DNA of 5,337 bases, from NCBI GenBank assembly GCA_007124575.1, contig SLEW01000076.1:1-5337 (forward strand). The letters run 5' to 3'. The stretch's first letter is position 1; every line of letters begins with the position of its first letter. The DNA is from Bacteroidales bacterium (lineage in GTDB: Bacteria; Bacteroidota; Bacteroidia; Bacteroidales; UBA7960). The notes beneath the pieces are model-generated. The model made no database searches and was not told where the DNA came from. It was given only the letters and a program-made list of their open reading frames with translations. Below are positions 1-5,337 of this stretch, piece by piece. The translations under genes and the position numbers were made by a program.

Positions 1-734
1 AGCAACAGCCAGAGAAAGGCCAGCATCACGATCACATAAGGCAGGGCAAACATCATCCATTGCCCATATCCTATGGCATCATCCCCTTCAAGAAACGCGA
101 TGCCGATGGCATTGGGAGGCGTGCCGATGATTGTCCCGATACCTCCGATATTGGCAGAAAAAGCCAGGGCAAGGCCAAAGGCAATGACATTGTCTTTTTT
201 CCGGCGAAAGGTAGACACCACCGGGATCAGGATGGTAATCATCATGGCGGCCGTGGCTGTGTTGCTCATAAACATCGAAAACACGGCCGTCACGATCATG
301 ATGCCAAGCATCACAAAGGCAGGCCTGGTACCGAATGGCTTCAACACGAAGTTGGCCAGGTTCACATCCAGATCATATTTGCTCACCGCCCTTGCCAGGA
401 AGAAGCCGCCCAGGAAAAGCATGATGATGGGTGAGCCGAATACACCCATGATCTCATCATAGGCCATAAGCCGCTCCTTTTCAGCTTCAGCAGCATAGGA
501 AATGATCCCGTGATCAGAAACAAGAAGCAGCAATAAAACAATGACAAGAATAGAGGTGGCATAGATGGGCACTGGCTCCATCACCCAGAACAGGACCGCA
601 AGGAGGAAGATGCTCATCAGCAGGTGTTCCACCTGGCTGAGATCATCCACAGGGATCCATGCTGCCGGAATCATGGCAAAAACAATCGGAAGCAGAATAG
701 CAACTAATAGTTTGATCTGTTGTGAACGGTTCAT
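1..734 (-). CDS. SLC13/DASS-family sodium:anion symporter, N-terminal 244 residues (cut by left edge)
   Basis: Inner-membrane secondary transporter of the divalent anion:Na+ symporter family, whose members import dicarboxylates, citrate, sulfate or phosphate with sodium. The frame starts at ATG 734 and is closed upstream by an in-frame TGA at 749-747, so the start is well fixed, although no clear Shine-Dalgarno precedes it. It stays open to the left edge, so the C-terminal half is missing. Hydrophobic segments lie near residues 8-26, 38-70, 98-115, 138-172, 183-202 and 226-244. The clearest family marks are the S-N-T motif at 156-158, inside MSNTATAAMM, which is the first of the two substrate/sodium-binding SNT repeats, and GGIGTIIGTPPNAIG at 196-210. 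The second SNT repeat would lie outside the window. It sits 110 bp downstream of folE on the same strand, so co-transcription is possible but not shown. Family assignment is firm; the substrate cannot be read from this half. Confidence 0.9.
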   Translation of the reverse strand, partial: MNRSQQIKLLVAILLPIVFAMIPAAWIPVDDLSQVEHLLMSIFLLAVLFWVMEPVPIYATSILVIVLLLLLVSDHGIISYAAEAEKERLMAYDEIMGVFGSPIIMLFLGGFFLARAVSKYDLDVNLANFVLKPFGTRPAFVMLGIMIVTAVFSMFMSNTATAAMMITILIPVVSTFRRKKDNVIAFGLALAFSANIGGIGTIIGTPPNAIGIAFLEGDDAIGYGQWMMFALPYVIVMLAFLWLL

Positions 735-844
735 GTGCCGGGTTACTCAAAGGTCAAACAACGAGGCATATGGGTTTTGCGATTACCTGCATCATGCCAT
801 GTACATCAGCAGGGCAATCAACGGCCTGCACCAGGGTTTTTTGC

Positions 845-1486
845 TTAGTGAAGATTGGAACCCAGGAGATGAATAAATTCAGCGCGGGTTTTTTCGGTAA
901 GGAACGCACCGGTAAAGTCACTGGTGGTCGTCACAGAATTTTGTTTCTGGATGCCCCGCATCATCATGCAGTAGTGATGTGCTTCGATGACTACGGCGAC
1001 CCCCAGAGGATTCAGCGTTTTCTGCATACACTCTTTGATTTGTGTGGTAAGCCGCTCCTGCACCTGCAGGCGGCGGGCGTAAGCATCCACCACACGAGGC
1101 ACCTTGCTGAGGCCCACAATGTAATCCCGGGGAATATAAGCCACGTGGGCCTTACCCACAAAGGGCAGCATATGGTGCTCGCACATCGAATAGATCTCAA
1201 TGTCCTTGACGATCACCATCTGCTTGTAATCCTCCTTGAACCGTGCCGACTCCAGTATGGCCGCGGGATCCAGATCGTAACCGTGGGTAAGGAACTGCAT
1301 GGCCTTGGCCACACGCTCAGGAGTTTTTTCCAGGCCCTCGCGGGTAGGATCCTCCCCTACCAGGTTCAGAATCTCTTTGTAATGACCGGCGAGTTGCTCG
1401 ATCTTCTTTAAATTGTACTGGTCAATCTTCTCATAGTCGTCCATCTTGTTTTCAACGACCATGCCCTGATGTATTTCTGATGCCAT
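845..1486 (-). CDS. folE: GTP cyclohydrolase I (FolE, type IA)
   Basis: Cytoplasmic zinc enzyme that converts GTP to 7,8-dihydroneopterin triphosphate and formate, the entry step of folate and tetrahydropterin synthesis. The 213-residue length is close to that of E. coli FolE (222). The zinc ligands are visible as C102 and H105 in CEHHMLPF and C173 in HYCMMMRG; H104 and H171 match the conserved active-site histidines. GLSKVPRVVDAYARR at 126-139 leads into ARRLQVQERLT (137-147), which fits the family's second signature, and TTTSDFTGAF (186-195) is the conserved C-terminal element. ATG 1486 is chosen because it gives a normal-length N-terminal helix; Met9 and Met15 are weaker alternatives. Its upstream is AT-rich with no Shine-Dalgarno, as is common in Bacteroidota. 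It lies 250 bp downstream of the pyruvoyl-tetrahydropterin synthase gene on the same strand, which would use its product. That gap holds repeats and a palindrome, so folE may have its own promoter. Confidence 0.97.
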   Translation of the reverse strand: MASEIHQGMVVENKMDDYEKIDQYNLKKIEQLAGHYKEILNLVGEDPTREGLEKTPERVAKAMQFLTHGYDLDPAAILESARFKEDYKQMVIVKDIEIYSMCEHHMLPFVGKAHVAYIPRDYIVGLSKVPRVVDAYARRLQVQERLTTQIKECMQKTLNPLGVAVVIEAHHYCMMMRGIQKQNSVTTTSDFTGAFLTEKTRAEFIHLLGSNLH

Positions 1487-1524
1487 AATTCGTGGTGTTT
1501 TATCAATTAAATTGCGAAAAAAAT

Positions 1525-1556
1525 GTCGAAAAGTCGAAAAGACTAAAAGTCTAAAA
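1525..1556. repeat. Degenerate 8-bp tandem array upstream of folE (four units)
   Basis: Four contiguous octamers read GTCGAAAA, GTCGAAAA, GACTAAAA, GTCTAAAA on the plus strand. In the folE sense the units read TTTTCGAC or TTTTAGWC. The array ends 38 bp upstream of the folE ATG. The last two units also contain the short inverted repeat AGACT-AAA-AGTCT at 1540-1552. Its role is unknown; it could sit in the folE promoter or leader. Confidence 0.7.
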
Positions 1557-1617
1557 ATTAATTATTTACAGTGATGATTCATTGTTCAGCATATGAATGC
1601 ATTCTCATTATTTGGTG

Positions 1618-1632
1618 TGTTGTTTAACAACA
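1618..1632. promoter_or_regulatory. 15-bp inverted repeat upstream of folE, candidate operator
   Basis: TGTTGTTTAACAACA has perfect 7-bp arms around one central base and lies 132 bp upstream of the folE ATG, in the gap between the synthase gene and folE. The inner five bases of each arm (TTGTT/AACAA) are the same as in the palindrome upstream of the synthase gene. Confidence 0.4.
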
Positions 1633-1661
1633 GATACATAAAGATAAACAATAAATATGAG

Positions 1662-1675
1662 AGGGTGTTCACCCT
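1662..1675. repeat. Short GC-rich inverted repeat between synthase gene and folE
   Basis: AGGGTG-TT-CACCCT has perfect 6-bp arms in otherwise AT-rich DNA, about 60-75 bp beyond the synthase stop codon. It could end synthase transcription, but on the minus strand no T-tract follows directly, so the terminator reading is weak. Confidence 0.3.
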
Positions 1676-1736
1676 GCTTTTGATATGCTCGTATATATGG
1701 CTGTGGTTATATACCCTCATCAACATATAAAACCGC

Positions 1737-2153
1737 TTACCTGCCCGGGCCGAAATACTCCACGTAATTCTTTTCGGTTTCCACCACCTTGACGCAGTGC
1801 AGCCGGGCGCCCTCCTCGGCTACCGGTTTTTCCAGCTGCTCCCAGATGCCGATGGCCAGGTTCTCGGTGGAGGCCAGCCGCCCCGCCATGAAGTCAACCT
1901 CCAGGTTCATGTTTTTATGGTCCAGCTTATCGGTTACGAAGGTCTTGATGATCTGGCTCAAGGATTTCAGGTTGATCACAAAACCTGTTTCCGGACTCAC
2001 TTTTCCCTCCACGGTCACATAAAGCACATAATTGTGCCCGTGCCAGTTGGGGTTGCTGCATTTGCCAAACACCTCCAGGTTTTTACCATCATCCCATTCG
2101 GGCCTGAAGAGCCTGTGCGCTGCATTAAATGTTTCCCTTCGCGTAATTCGCAT
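1737..2153 (-). CDS. 6-pyruvoyl-tetrahydropterin synthase, PTPS-II type (COG0720 family)
   Basis: Zinc-dependent 138-residue enzyme of the PTPS/QueD superfamily, expected to turn dihydroneopterin triphosphate into 6-pyruvoyl-tetrahydropterin. Zinc ligands are H13 (FNAAHRL), H38 and H40 (HGHNY). The catalytic cysteine is C32, with D78-H79 in DKLDHKNMN and E125 in VVETEKN completing the active site. The spacing C32-x5-H38-G-H40 is that of PTPS-II (tetrahydrobiopterin-type) enzymes; QueD has C-x3-HGH and the folate-type PTPS-III has E-x2-HGH. FGKCSNPN, LDHKN and STEN also resemble the animal PTPS sequence as I know it. The frame could be extended to a TTG at 2180, but ATG 2153 is preferred: the conserved MRITRRETFNAAH begins there, a weak AGGG-containing purine tract lies just upstream, and a perfect TAnnTTTG element covers the TTG. 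folE lies downstream on the same strand. Function in QueD-like chemistry is possible but less likely. Confidence 0.9.
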   Translation of the reverse strand: MRITRRETFNAAHRLFRPEWDDGKNLEVFGKCSNPNWHGHNYVLYVTVEGKVSPETGFVINLKSLSQIIKTFVTDKLDHKNMNLEVDFMAGRLASTENLAIGIWEQLEKPVAEEGARLHCVKVVETEKNYVEYFGPGR

Positions 2154-2177
2154 AATAACACCCTGTTTTTCAGCCCT

Positions 2178-2222
2178 CAAATATAGCAGAAATATATGAG
2201 TTCTTTTTCTTTGTTAACAAAG
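2178..2222 (-). promoter_or_regulatory. Putative promoter of the pyruvoyl-tetrahydropterin synthase gene
   Basis: On the minus strand a perfect match to the Bacteroidota -7 consensus TAnnTTTG (TATATTTG) lies at 2185-2178, about 25 bases before the ATG. A second, near-perfect element TATATTTC lies at 2196-2189. A TTTG at 2221-2218 is 21 bases upstream of the second element, close to the usual -33 spacing, and forms part of a 14-bp palindrome. The predicted start of transcription would leave an untranslated leader of roughly 20-30 bases. Consensus match is seen; activity is inferred. Confidence 0.5.
2209..2222. promoter_or_regulatory. 14-bp perfect palindrome, candidate operator
   Basis: CTTTGTTAACAAAG is its own reverse complement (7-bp arms, no spacer). 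It lies 56 bp upstream of the synthase ATG and overlaps the putative -33 element, where a dimeric regulator could block RNA polymerase. Its TTGTT/AACAA core recurs upstream of folE. No regulator gene is present in the window. Confidence 0.45.
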
Positions 2223-2248
2223 TTGCAGAATAAATTGTTTGCTGTATT

Positions 2249-2270
2249 GCTGATTGTCAGCTGCCTGACA
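2249..2270 (+). promoter_or_regulatory. Two overlapping, mutually exclusive hairpins
   Basis: GCTGA-TTG-TCAGC (2249-2261) and TGTCAG-CTGC-CTGACA (2255-2270) share the TCAG segment, so only one can form at a time. The second is followed by a T-rich stretch (TTTCTCCTTTT, 2271-2281), giving a weak terminator look. No plus-strand gene ends here, so it may be a leader element of the permease operon or chance. Confidence 0.25.
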
Positions 2271-2296
2271 TTTCTCCTTTTCGGCTTTGGACTCAC

Positions 2297-2320
2297 ATTT
2301 TAACCTTTCGGCCTTTTGAC
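2297..2320. repeat. Degenerate 8-bp tandem array upstream of the permease gene (three units)
   Basis: On the minus strand three octamers in exact 8-bp register read GTCAAAAG (2320-2313), GCCGAAAG (2312-2305) and GTTAAAAT (2304-2297). They fit the same GTYRAAAR-like pattern as the array upstream of folE. A further weak unit, TTAGAAAG, adjoins at 2328-2321. In the permease sense the units read CTTTTGAC, CTTTCGGC, ATTTTAAC, so both arrays face their downstream gene in the same orientation. Confidence 0.55.
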
Positions 2321-2327
2321 CTTTCTA

Positions 2328-2355
2328 AAATTTGCGTAAACTTGCAGGCAAATTT
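2328..2355. repeat. 8-bp inverted repeat just upstream of the permease start
   Basis: AAATTTGC at 2328-2335 and GCAAATTT at 2348-2355 are perfect reverse complements separated by 12 bases, 25 bases before ATG 2381. The left arm overlaps a TAaaaTTTG sequence (2326-2334) that resembles the -7 promoter element with one extra base. It could be an operator or, if transcription starts upstream, a leader hairpin. Confidence 0.4.
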
Positions 2356-2380
2356 GAATTACATGAACAAGGGAGCGTCG

Positions 2381-3862
2381 ATGAAAATGCTTTTGCGTCA
2401 CACCTGGCTGGGGTTCAGGCGGTCGCACTATTTTGAGCGCAGCATGGGGCTGAAGCTGCTGATGCTCATCGTGGGATTTTTCATAGCAGGCTATTTGCTC
2501 CTTTTCGGGCTGTTTTTGCCATTGATCCTGGCGAATGTCTTCCCGGACAGGCCGCCCCACGAGAGCTTCTTTTCCTTGCTGTGGCTCATCTATGCCGGTG
2601 ACCTGATGCTAAGGCTGTTTATGCAGAAGCCGCCCAAACAGCTCGTTCAGGCCTACATGGGCCTGCCGGTGAAGAGAAGGATGCTGGCCCGGTTCATCCT
2701 GGTGCGCTCGTGGTTCAGCCTGTATAACTATTACCTCTTCCTGATCCTGGTGCCTTTCTATCTGCGCACTCTCTTGCCGATATCCGGAGCTGCATTCTGG
2801 TATGCCCTGCTGGGCTCATTTTTGCTTGCAGGAATCAACCATTCCATTGTGATGTGGATAAAAACGCGGCCGGGCGGGCAGGCGAAGAACCTGCTTTTTC
2901 TCTTGCCGCTGGCAGCCATTATGGTTCTATTGGGTGCGCTGTACCCGGAAAAACTCATGGACGCATCCAGGCAGCTTGGCCTGGCCTTCACCTCAGGGGA
3001 TACGCTGGCTTTCATCATTCCCGCCGCCATCGTTATCTCGCTCCAGGCTCTAACCTCCCGGGGACTGCAACGTGCCTTTTATGAATGGCAAGGCGAAGAA
3101 TCATTATATATACACACGGGTACTGGCAGGCTTGACCGGTTTTTTGGCCGCTTCCCGGAATATGGCCTTTACTGGGAGCTGGAATGGCAGTTGCTGACGC
3201 GCAACAGGAGGGCATCGGGTGTGCTGAAACAGATTCCCTTCACCATCATCGGTATCCCTTTGCTGTTTTACTTCATGGGTGATGAAGACATCACTACCTA
3301 CACTTACCTGTTTGTCCTGATCGCCGGGGGACACGGCTTCAACTACCTGCAGTACGCCTATTCGTGGGAAAGCCGTTATTTCGACTGGATCGCCACGCGC
3401 CAGATCGATATGCACAAGTTCATCCGGGCCAAATACTATTTTCATACAGGCCTGGGGTTTTTACAACTGTTACCCCTCCTGCTGATACTTGCATTTGTGA
3501 ATCCTACCGTCATCTGGCTGATGGCGGGCATGTTCTTTTATGTGACCGGGCCCATTTTTGCCTTTTTACTGAATGCCGGAGTCAAAAACAGCACCCGGAT
3601 AGATCCCAACAAGCGGGCCAGCTTTAATATGGAAGGCACCAGCGGTACATTGTTCCTGACCATCCTGGTGTCGATGCTTTCCGTCATTGCGGTAATGATT
3701 GTCGCGTTTTTTCTGCCTTTCTCCTCACCTGTCAACGTTTTTATAGTCACCACGATAACCGGGATATTGTTTATGATCTTCCACCGGAGCTGGATCCGGA
3801 CCATCGCCCTCCGGTTCACAAAACAGAAATACAATTTGTTAAGCAAATACAGGGAAAAATAA
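2381..3862 (+). CDS. ABC transporter permease-like membrane protein (DUF5687-like)
   Basis: A 493-residue polytopic inner-membrane protein with about 12 hydrophobic segments, near residues 25-53, 63-80, 105-128, 137-160, 170-187, 207-222, 284-299, 306-323, 354-373, 377-400, 422-446 and 449-467. A soluble stretch at roughly 223-283 follows the sixth. I recognise it as resembling the Bacteroidota DUF5687 family, large membrane partners of ABC ATPases; this is from memory, not a search. It very probably forms the membrane part of an ABC-2-like exporter with the ATPase whose start codon overlaps its stop (TAATG). The frame is open from TTG 2342, with ATGs at 2363, 2381 and 2387. ATG 2381 is preferred because AAGGGAG lies at 2369-2375, five bases before it, and the protein then begins with an ordinary basic N terminus. 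The substrate is unknown. No signal peptide or known catalytic motif is visible. Confidence 0.85.
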   Translation: MKMLLRHTWLGFRRSHYFERSMGLKLLMLIVGFFIAGYLLLFGLFLPLILANVFPDRPPHESFFSLLWLIYAGDLMLRLFMQKPPKQLVQAYMGLPVKRRMLARFILVRSWFSLYNYYLFLILVPFYLRTLLPISGAAFWYALLGSFLLAGINHSIVMWIKTRPGGQAKNLLFLLPLAAIMVLLGALYPEKLMDASRQLGLAFTSGDTLAFIIPAAIVISLQALTSRGLQRAFYEWQGEESLYIHTGTGRLDRFFGRFPEYGLYWELEWQLLTRNRRASGVLKQIPFTIIGIPLLFYFMGDEDITTYTYLFVLIAGGHGFNYLQYAYSWESRYFDWIATRQIDMHKFIRAKYYFHTGLGFLQLLPLLLILAFVNPTVIWLMAGMFFYVTGPIFAFLLNAGVKNSTRIDPNKRASFNMEGTSGTLFLTILVSMLSVIAVMIVAFFLPFSSPVNVFIVTTITGILFMIFHRSWIRTIALRFTKQKYNLLSKYREK

Positions 3863-4572
3863 TGGAAGCCATCCGCATAGAAAACCTGAAAAAGCAATAC
3901 GGGGATCAGTTTACCCTTGACATCCCCTCACTGGAGATCACCCCCGGGAGCCTGACCGGCATTGTAGGCAACAACGGGGCAGGCAAGACCACCTGGCTGC
4001 GCCTGATGCTCGACCTGATCGAAGCCACCGGCGGAGATATACGCATCCAGGGCAAGCCTGTGGCCGGCAGTGAGCACTGGAAAAAGATCACAGGCAGCTT
4101 CCTGGACGAGGGGTTCCTGATCGACTTCCTGACCCCGGAAGAATTTTTCTATTTTACCGGCAAGGTTTATGGGATGGACAAAAAGGCTGTGGATGAGCAG
4201 TTAGCCATATTTGCGCGTTTTCTTGGAGACGAGATCAACGGAACGAATAAATACATCCGCGACCTGTCAACCGGCAACAAACAGAAGGCAGGCATCGTGG
4301 CGGCCATGGTTGTCAGGCCGGAGCTGCTCATCCTGGATGAGCCCTTCAACTACCTTGACCCCAGCTCCCAGATCATCATCCGCAAGCTGCTCAAAGCAGA
4401 TAACGAGGCCCGCGGAACCACCATGCTGATCTCCAGCCACAACCTGAACCACCTGACAGAGATCTGCAGCCGTGTGATCTTACTGGAAAAAGGCAAGGTC
4501 GTGAAAGACCTGCACCCGCCGCAGGACGACCTGGCGGAAGTGGACAGGTATTTTTCTCTCCAGGCAGAGTAA
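3862..4572 (+). CDS. ABC transporter ATP-binding protein
   Basis: A 236-residue cytoplasmic nucleotide-binding subunit that should power the permease encoded immediately upstream. Motifs in order: Walker A GNNGAGKTT at 36-44, ABC signature LSTGNKQK at 135-142 (LSGGQ replaced by LSTGN), Walker B LLILDEP at 155-161 with catalytic E160, D-loop NYLDP at 163-167, and H-loop H193 in SSHNL. The Q-loop position, about 41 residues after the Walker A lysine, reads SFLDEGF (79-85) with no glutamine. Acidic residues there are seen in other ABC-2 type ATPases, so this need not mean inactivity. The start ATG 3862 overlaps the permease stop by one base, and AGGGA at 3851-3855 gives a ribosome-binding site at six-base spacing, so the pair is one translationally coupled operon. 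Export is inferred from the ABC-2-like partner; the cargo is unknown. No solute-binding protein is encoded nearby, which fits export better than import. Confidence 0.95.
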   Translation: MEAIRIENLKKQYGDQFTLDIPSLEITPGSLTGIVGNNGAGKTTWLRLMLDLIEATGGDIRIQGKPVAGSEHWKKITGSFLDEGFLIDFLTPEEFFYFTGKVYGMDKKAVDEQLAIFARFLGDEINGTNKYIRDLSTGNKQKAGIVAAMVVRPELLILDEPFNYLDPSSQIIIRKLLKADNEARGTTMLISSHNLNHLTEICSRVILLEKGKVVKDLHPPQDDLAEVDRYFSLQAE

Positions 4573-4691
4573 AAAGGAAGCAGGGCGGTTATGGGTTTGA
4601 AGTTTGGAGCAAAAACAGTCACATAAGGTATTACATCAACCAACCAGGTCTGATTGAAAAGACTTCACTGATAAGAAAAAGGCTGTATTCC

Positions 4692-4718
4692 AGGGTATCC
4701 CCTCACTATCTTTTTTTT
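4692..4718 (+). terminator. Weak candidate terminator between convergent genes
   Basis: A short stem AGGG/CCCT with loop TATC (4692-4703) is followed, after seven bases, by eight T residues at 4711-4718. It lies 120 bp after the ABC ATPase stop and abuts the stop codon of the TlpA-like gene. The stem is too short and too far from the T-tract for confidence. The rest of 4573-4716 shows no gene. Confidence 0.25.
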
Positions 4719-5337
4719 ATACTTCTCCGTGGAGGGCTTTCAGGAGCACCTCATCCACATTTTCACCGGCAGGCACCGGCGGGCGGTGGTCGAAGATGTT
4801 GCCATCGCGGCCGATGATATAGAAGGTGGGTATCCAGCGCACGTTATACAACGCCGGCACACCCCGCTCCCGACCCGGTGTGCGCATATGTACCCCTGTG
4901 ATCTCATTCCTCTCCACCGACCGGCGCCAGGCCTCGGGGTCGGTATCGATAGACACATACATAAAGACCAGGTCATCTTCACCGGCCATCCGCTCTTTGA
5001 GCTCGGCGGCAGGTGGCACTTGCCGCATGCACGGCGGGCACCACGAAGCCCAGAACTTCAGATAGACAACCTTCCCTTCATAGTCCGACAACGACACTTC
5101 ATTGTCGTGGATATCTGTCATAGTGAAATCCGGGGCAGGCTCACCGGCCCATAAGGCACGGACCCTTTCCCAGCTCACTTCAAGGCTTTCCCGGTAAGCA
5201 CCCACAGGAGATGCTGTCATATACTCATCATACATGTCCATCGCCAGGTCTATATCGCCGGAGTTCATCTCACGACTCACCGACACGGCCTGGATGAAAT
5301 ATTTTGGCCTGCCGGCAAGGTACTCTTCCGCAAGCAG
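4717..5337 (-). CDS. TlpA/ResA-like thioredoxin-fold protein, C-terminal 206 residues (cut by right edge)
   Basis: Extracytoplasmic thiol-disulfide oxidoreductase of the TlpA/AhpC-TSA type. The frame has no stop before the right edge, so the true start lies outside; the first GTG inside (5286) is merely internal. In the visible protein, residues 1-62 are helical and acidic and do not match a domain I can name. The thioredoxin domain follows: GEPAPDFTMTDIHDNEVSLSDY at 65-86 split as APDF plus the strand region, then VVYLKFWASW leading to the redox motif W99-C100-P-P-C103. D133 and P134 follow the second strand, and the cis-proline is P170 in RWIPTFYIIGRDGNI. Such proteins in Bacteroidota are usually exported by a signal peptide or lipobox before an N-terminal helical domain; that part is not visible here. 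It is convergent with the ABC ATPase gene. The gene keeps both cysteines, so it should be redox-active; its partner is unknown. Confidence 0.92.
   Translation of the reverse strand: MLAEEYLAGRPKYFIQAVSVSREMNSGDIDLAMDMYDEYMTASPVGAYRESLEVSWERVRALWAGEPAPDFTMTDIHDNEVSLSDYEGKVVYLKFWASWCPPCMRQVPPAAELKERMAGEDDLVFMYVSIDTDPEAWRRSVERNEITGVHMRTPGRERGVPALYNVRWIPTFYIIGRDGNIFDHRPPVPAGENVDEVLLKALHGEV

Noticed and set aside
60..462. Two plus-strand open frames of 124 and 129 residues
   Set aside because: They overlap the SLC13 transporter coding frame on the minus strand, which carries the SNT and GTPPN motifs; these are antisense shadows.
735..844. Short minus-strand frame between folE and the transporter (ending in PLIALLMYMA and stop)
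   Set aside because: It looks like a possible remnant of a membrane protein tail, but it is too short, matches no family I know and has no start signal.
722..1411. 229-residue plus-strand open frame
   Set aside because: It lies antisense to folE and is rich in His and Leu as expected from a shadow of that gene; it has no recognisable domain, while the minus strand has all FolE catalytic motifs.
1525..1556. CRISPR-like array
   Set aside because: Units are contiguous 8-mers without spacers; there are no 25-40 bp repeats and no cas genes.
1595..1604. GAATGCATTC palindrome upstream of folE
   Set aside because: A 10-bp palindrome without spacer; its arms do not extend and it is not repeated near the other genes, so chance is a fair explanation.
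2154..2180. Nine-residue N-terminal extension of the synthase from TTG 2180
   Set aside because: TTG start, non-conserved residues, and overlap with the putative TAnnTTTG promoter element; ATG 2153 fits the family.
1797..2186. 129-residue plus-strand frame antisense to the synthase gene
   Set aside because: No domain, and the opposite strand encodes a complete enzyme with zinc and catalytic residues.

Overview
The window looks like a chromosomal segment from a member of the Bacteroidota, read from sequence alone. The evidence is the mix of families: a DUF5687-like ABC permease paired with its ATPase, a TlpA/ResA-like thioredoxin protein and an SLC13-type transporter. Intergenic DNA is strikingly AT-rich beside moderate-GC genes, Shine-Dalgarno signals are mostly weak, and a TAnnTTTG-type promoter element is present. 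Genus or species cannot be told from this. There is no tRNA, rRNA, CRISPR array, insertion sequence or prophage signal. Gene content is ordinary housekeeping and transport; the less ordinary material lies in the intergenic DNA.

Layout. Minus strand, right to left from about 2153: a 6-pyruvoyl-tetrahydropterin synthase (1737-2153), GTP cyclohydrolase I folE (845-1486), then the N-terminal half of an SLC13/DASS anion:sodium symporter that runs off the left edge (1-734). Plus strand: an ABC-2-like membrane permease (2381-3862) overlapping by one base the start of its ABC ATPase (3862-4572). Minus strand at the right edge: the C-terminal part of a TlpA-like thioredoxin-fold protein (4717-5337), convergent with the ATPase gene.

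How the genes fit together. FolE converts GTP to 7,8-dihydroneopterin triphosphate, which is the substrate of the synthase encoded just upstream. The synthase carries the C-x5-HGH motif of the tetrahydrobiopterin-type (PTPS-II) subfamily rather than the C-x3-HGH motif of QueD. The pair therefore looks like the first two steps of a tetrahydropterin cofactor route, not queuosine synthesis. The third enzyme, a sepiapterin reductase type, is not in the window. The permease and ATPase form a separate two-gene ABC transporter unit transcribed divergently from the synthase. The SLC13 and TlpA genes have no obvious functional tie to the rest.

The two AT-rich intergenic regions (1487-1736 and 2154-2380) hold structure that the genes do not explain. 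Each has a degenerate 8-bp tandem array of the same type, oriented the same way relative to the gene downstream. Each also has a near-perfect palindrome with a TTGTT/AACAA core, upstream of folE and of the synthase gene. The permease leader additionally holds two overlapping hairpins and an 8-bp inverted repeat. These are the best candidates for a second look; none proves a new system.
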